DNA of 64,000 nucleotides from assembly GCA_037179385.1 (NCBI GenBank), contig CM074193.1:5291547-5355546 (forward strand), read 5' to 3'. The translations under genes were made by a program, and so were the position numbers. The stretch's first letter is position 1, and the number at the start of each line of letters is the position of its first letter. Below, piece after piece: positions 60,101 through 64,000 of the stretch. The stretch comes from Holothuria scabra. Taxonomy: Eukaryota; Echinodermata; Holothuroidea; Aspidochirotida; Holothuriidae. The notes below the pieces were generated by a model. That model was not told the DNA's origin. It searched no databases and was given only the letters and a program-made list of their open reading frames with translations.

Positions 60101-62314
60101 ACTTTCAATTCATTGACAGGGTTGCCATGGGCAACAATGTGCTAAAAATGAAAAGAATTTGTTTAGAGTAATCAATTATTCATAACAAAGTCATTTTTCA
60201 GAATTTGGGAGGGGGGGGCAGCTTAAAAAGGAATATACAGTAGCCCAATGTTGAGTAAAATGTGGATGATAAAGCAGATTAAAAAATTGAAAAAACACAG
60301 TAAAAAAAAAAAAAAAAAAACATGAACGACTGAATGGTTGACTAGTATGGTTCATTATCTTACTTTTGTTGTACACATTTTTGTAACATCTAACATTAAA
60401 AAAGGCACACATAAATGGAACAGTCCATTTGAAAAACAGGTGAGGCAAGTAGGAGCGAAGTAGATTATATAAACAGGTATGCTTATTCTTTTACAACTTA
60501 CTTTCACACACTGTAAGGTTATTGGACTAATGATTCTGATAATGCCCCTTGACCCTGCTGCAGCTAGAAGTGGAAGACCAGTTGTTTCTTCATACATCCA
60601 GGAAACACAATAGAAATTTTCATTGGACTAATGAGAGTTATGGAAAAGATGACAAAATACAATGAACCATACAAACATGTACACAAATATGCAAATTATT
60701 TCATTAAAATATTACATTTAAACTTCTAGCAACTTCTACATATTGCCATGATAAATACACAAATAAAATACACAATTCCCCCCCAAAAAACTTCACAAAT
60801 CACAGAAACAAATTGGATTACCATGGGTGGAAAAAGTCAAAACCCAACAATTTATTCTGTATTAAAGGATACATCTGCATCCACATAGCTTTGAAGGAGT
60901 TTGATTCCTGATGTCTCACCAAGCTCATATATTGATACACGATTACTTCCTGCTGTGGCAAAGGTCAACAAATCTCCTTCCTTGTAAAATGGATTAATAG
61001 CAACACCAAAAATGGGCTGTCCGTGTTCTTCCTGCAAAAAAAAACAAGTAATAAAATTTAGGTTGTAGCTAGAAATAAATGAGTGAGTGATGCATGTTGC
61101 ATCAATGACTATCTAATTACAGCTTCACCATCAGTTGGCTTAAACTTGGAGTTTTCCAGATTTAAGACAAGACTTAAACGTTTCATGCATATCAGAGAAG
61201 AACACAGAAAACATGAAAATAAGAAGAGGAGACAAAAACTCCTAAAAAACCATGAATAAATCTAATAGACCCTATCTCTAGTAGTTTATAGCTACTTTCA
61301 AATGAGTAACTCTCTACTATTATGGTCAGCTTCATTTGTGATTCAATGCCCCATAATCTACTATACATATTGTTTACATTCAATGATCTCAGAGTTCTTT
61401 TACCTGTGAAATATTCACACTGTATGCCAACAGCAACATTTTCTATTCTAGGTCTAGACAACTAATATTTGCATCCTACTGTCCTGTACAATCACTGTCA
61501 GCAAGATTCAATGAATCGTGAATTGCTTCAATGCTGGTTGCATGGTGCCAAGAGAGCACCATAGTATTGTTATGTGTGTAGCTACTGTACAATGTCCAAG
61601 GCTTCATGTTGATTTCAAGTTACCATGTACAGAGTCACATATGCTTGGAGGCCAAAAATGTAGAATGTTAGGTAACTTTTGCAGTATGAATAACATAGGA
61701 AATTCAGGACCAAGACTACAAAAAAGAAACAGGTATTTGCAAAATTGTACATTCTCTTCTGCAGTACTAATTTTGGCTTGAACATTTGATGGCAAATTTG
61801 TAGCTTATCCATTGTAAAAAGGGGAATTTATGAGGTCAGAGAGGCTTCATTTTAGCTCAAGTGAGGGCCCCAAAAACCAGTGCAGGTCATTACTGTCCTT
61901 TACAGACTCTTGCGGCTACAATTTCAAAATGTCATAAAATTCTGATAATTTTTGTTGATAAAGACTGAGGTGTGACAACATTTCCCAGTAGCAACTAGTA
62001 ATAAACTTAACTTCAAAACCTTTTAGCACATACCATTTTTCATTTCCACCATAGCAATAAAAAACACAAAATATATGACAACACAGAAAATACTGCCAGA
62101 ATAGATGTATTTATGCAGTTTATAACAATTATACCTTTACAAATGTTGTACATTTGTAGGCTGGCTTAGTCTTCAAGTTCTTCCGCTTTCCTTTGCCTCT
62201 TCGAATCACTCCCTCTCCTGTGCCAGAACTACCTGTGTGGCTAGTAGGGGTAGCTGACCTGGAGTTACTCTCCAGAGTCGGTGTGCTTATTCCACTGATT
62301 GTTTCTTCTAAATC
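51174..62314 (-). CDS. EED: Polycomb protein EED (WD40 subunit of PRC2), ten coding exons, 5' end outside the window
   Basis: In transcription order the exons are 62314-62135, 61031-60873, 60627-60502, 60141-60060, 57463-57372, 55657-55524, 53598-53493, 52696-52538, 52044-51971 and 51300-51174 (stop). Every junction is GT/AG and the phases join without a break, giving 412 residues; human EED has 441, so only the N terminus is missing. Residues 1-60 are a Ser/Thr- and Lys-rich tail; the rest is the seven-bladed WD40 propeller. Landmarks are [91 protein letters not shown] and TIWRWDR near the end. EED scaffolds EZH1/2 and SUZ12 and reads H3K27me3 through an aromatic cage in the nucleus (family knowledge). 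Cage positions are F68, Y119, W335 and F336 here; the last is Tyr in human. The first coding exon must lie beyond position 64000. EED and EIF1A are convergent. Confidence 0.96.
55219..55245. repeat. (CCCCA)n microsatellite in an EED intron
   Basis: A run of CCCCA units, about five copies. Confidence 0.7.
56721..57069. mobile_element. hAT-like MITE in an EED intron
   Basis: CAGGCTTGGGGCGATTAC at the left is inverted at the right (GATTACCCCAAGCCTG). Identical 8-bp flanks ACTATGCC lie at 56713-56720 and 57070-57077. The interior is rich in GATTAC/GTAATC words. It lies between the exons at 55524-55657 and 57372-57463. Confidence 0.88.
57696..57956 (+). mobile_element. MITE family with TATAGACGAATCC ends, copy D, in an EED intron
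   Basis: GGCCATAACTGGGGTCCATC, GATTGTTGTACACTA, GGCTGATGGACCCCACTAAT and the end GATCCGTCTATA match copy B in the same orientation. The left terminus AATAGAGGAATC is diverged. Confidence 0.65.
58796..59916. mobile_element. Foldback DNA element built from palindromic units, in an EED intron
   Basis: The ends TTACGGAGCTCCTAAAGTGC and the complement GCACTTTAGGAGCTCCGTAA are perfect over 20 bp and continue as inverted sequence for about 50 bp. Both flanks are TTGTA (58791-58795 and 59917-59921). Inside are two arrays (about 58830-59090 and 59500-59890) of a self-complementary unit with GTCGACATGGTGAGATAA and its near-complement TTATCTCACCATGTCGAC joined by CTAAATTAGGA. The 400-bp centre has a related copy at 19140-19440 and a second palindrome (GGATCCGCGCCTGG). 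No coding capacity. Confidence 0.82.
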
Positions 62315-62421
62315 CTATGTAAAGGAATAAAGAATGCAAAGATAAGTTACAAGAAATTTTTCTTTATCACACTATTAGTTGGAAAGGTACAATGGACCTA
62401 TGAACCAAGATTTGATGTTAG

Positions 62422-62700
62422 TTGGAGTTTTACTGCTCAGTTTCCAACCAAGTAGTTCAAGTTAAGCTGACCCCAGCCCTTCTTCAAGTAGAGGCTTGTT
62501 TTCCCTTTTCCATTGCTTATGCTTACCACCAAGCACAATGCCAGAAAGTTCCTTTTTTCAAGACTTTATGTCCAAATCAGGACCCTATCGCGAACTCCTC
62601 ACCTGCTGACCACAAGTGGCCAGGAACCGAACTCCAGATCTCCTAGTTGCTACCCTTCTTAGCTTCAAATGCCACTGCCTTCATTCGCTCAGCAACAGCA
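62422..62700 (-). repeat. SINE-like dispersed repeat with a tRNA-like part, in EED intron
   Basis: On the reverse strand GCTGAGCGAATGAAGGCAG and GGAGTTCGGTTCCTGG resemble the 5' part and B box of a tRNA-derived promoter. The other half (GGAGTTTTACTGCTCAGTTT on the plus strand) is shared with 5358-5560 and 28770-28945. No poly(A) or flank duplication was identified. Confidence 0.5.
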
Positions 62701-63026
62701 CAATATCTAGACTGTACAATGTATCAGGTTTTGTTGGGGCTCAGTTTGGGACTAGGGATAGGTAGTGGGTTTAGCCAGTGTCCATACACCTACTGAAAGA
62801 TACAAACCCCAAGCTTGCCACAAGAGTGCAATTTTTCAATACACTGTACACCAAATTTGGGTGCAGCCATAACGATTCATGGGTGTGCATGCACACCATT
62901 CTTGTGTAGGTCAATGCATTCACAATACAAATTTGGGGTGACACAGAAATCACTAAATGAGATCTTTTATATAAAATGAGCACTTTTGCACTTTCTGTGG
63001 TGGCTGTCTCTCCCTTGCTGGTTTTT
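62701..63026. other. Non-coding EED intron sequence
   Basis: No exon was recognised; the first coding exon of EED was looked for on the minus strand here and not found. Confidence 0.45.
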
Positions 63027-64000
63027 CAGCTATTGATTGTGTGCTCCATGATGGCTCCCTGTACATATCAGCTATTGATTGTGTGCTCCATGATGGCTTC
63101 CTGTACATATCAGCTACTGATTGTGTGCTCCATGATGGCTCCCTGTACATATCAGCTATTGATTGTGTGCTCCATGATGGTTCCCTATACATATCAGCTA
63201 TTGATTGTGTGCTCCATGATGGCTCCCTGTACATATCAGCTATTGATTGTGTGCTCCATGATGGCTCCCTGTACATATCAGCTATTGATTGTGTGCTCCA
63301 TGATGGCTCCCTGTACATATCAGCTATTGATTGTGTGCTCCATGATGGCTTCCTGTACATATCAGCTACTGATTGTGTGCTCCATGATGGCTCCCTGTAC
63401 ATATCAGCTATTGATTGTGTGCTCCATGATGGTTCCCTATACATATCAGCTATTGATTGTGTGCTCCATGATGGCTCCCTGTACATATCAGCTATTGATT
63501 GTGTGCTCCATGATGGCTCCCTGTACATATCAGCTATTGATTGTGTGCTCCATGATGGCTCCCTGTACATATCAGCTATTGATTGTGTGCTCCATGATGG
63601 CTCCCTGTACATATCAGCTATTGATTGTGTGCTCCATGATGGCTCCCTGTACATATCAGCTATTGATTGTGTGCTCCATGATGGCTCCCTGTACATATCA
63701 GCTATTGATTGTGTGCTCCATGATGGCTCCCTGTACATATCAGCTATTGATTGTGTGCTCCATGATGGCTCCCTGTACATATCAGCTATTGATTGTGTGC
63801 TACATGATGGCTCCCTGTACATATCAGCTATTGATTGTTTTTCATCCATGATGGCTCCCTGTACATATCAGCTATTGATTGTGTGCTCCATGATGGCCCC
63901 CTGTACATATCAGCTATTGATTGTGTGCTCCGTGATGGCTCCCTGTACATATCAGCTATTGATTGTGTGCTCCATGATGGCTCCCTGTACATATCAGCTA
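63027..64000. repeat. 42-bp minisatellite in the first visible EED intron, running off the window
   Basis: About 23 near-identical units, each with CAGCTATTGATTGTGTGCTC and CATGATGGCTCCCTGTACAT. Because 42 is divisible by 3, both strands stay open for almost 300 codons; the minus strand reads STQSIADMYREPSW repeatedly. Two marked variant units (GGCTTCC at 63095 and 63347; GGTTCCC at 63179 and 63431) recur 252 bp apart, so six units form a higher-order repeat. A unit at about 63838 has an altered sequence (TTTTTCATCC). Nothing marks the open frames as real genes. Confidence 0.92.

Noticed and set aside
60852..61037. Methionine-initiated short WD protein
   Set aside because: It is EED exon 61031-60873; the apparent start methionine lies in intron sequence upstream of the acceptor.
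62953..63849. Open frames of nearly 300 codons on both strands, suggesting a repeat protein
   Set aside because: They arise from a 42-bp minisatellite whose unit is divisible by three; both strands are equally open and no unique domain is present.
63027..64000. Regular repeats resembling a CRISPR array
   Set aside because: Units are contiguous with no unique spacers, and the genome is a eukaryote's.

Overview
The window is metazoan nuclear DNA. Coding sequence lies in short exons with GT/AG introns, most of the sequence is AT-rich and non-coding, and small DNA transposons and degraded LINEs are dense. The two genes are deuterostome-like. Tracts rich in TAGGCCTA, dispersed MITEs and a CR1/L2-like LINE suggest an invertebrate deuterostome, perhaps an echinoderm; that placement is inference. 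No bacterial-type operons, CRISPR arrays, rRNA or tRNA genes were seen.

Two protein genes can be read exon by exon, and they are convergent. (1) EIF1A, translation initiation factor 1A, plus strand, 33404-40321: five coding exons, 146 residues, apparently complete. (2) EED, the WD40 subunit of Polycomb Repressive Complex 2, minus strand, 62314 down to 51174: ten coding exons, 412 residues, complete at the C terminus. Its first coding exon lies beyond the right edge. The two do not form a pathway; they are ordinary housekeeping and chromatin neighbours, about 10.8 kb apart at their stop codons.

The rest is repeat-rich. 1-33 kb: a hAT-like DNA transposon with a perfect 8-bp target duplication (10281-12240) and two relatives (1-564 and about 15262-16356); a Helitron/pearl-like repeat with about 142-bp internal units (6660-7480 and about 8058-8265) carrying a nested MITE; a 1.2-kb foldback element (19706-20920); a 5'-truncated LINE reverse transcriptase pseudogene (about 23090-24755); piggyBac-type and long-terminal-inverted-repeat MITEs; and a second LINE 3' fragment on the minus strand just upstream of EIF1A.

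33-51 kb: EIF1A introns hold a 1.3-kb array of the pearl-like repeat, whose end touches the exon 4 splice acceptor. Between the genes are several MITE families and a three-element nest (49866-50771) just past the 3' end of EED. 51-64 kb: EED introns hold another hAT MITE, a 1.1-kb foldback element built of palindromic units, and a 42-bp minisatellite (about 63027-64000) that runs off the window.

The most notable points are the foldback elements, the repeat family that disperses DR1 nuclear-receptor half-site pairs, the DIDDA end of eIF1A, and the EED aromatic-cage substitution. No new gene system was found.
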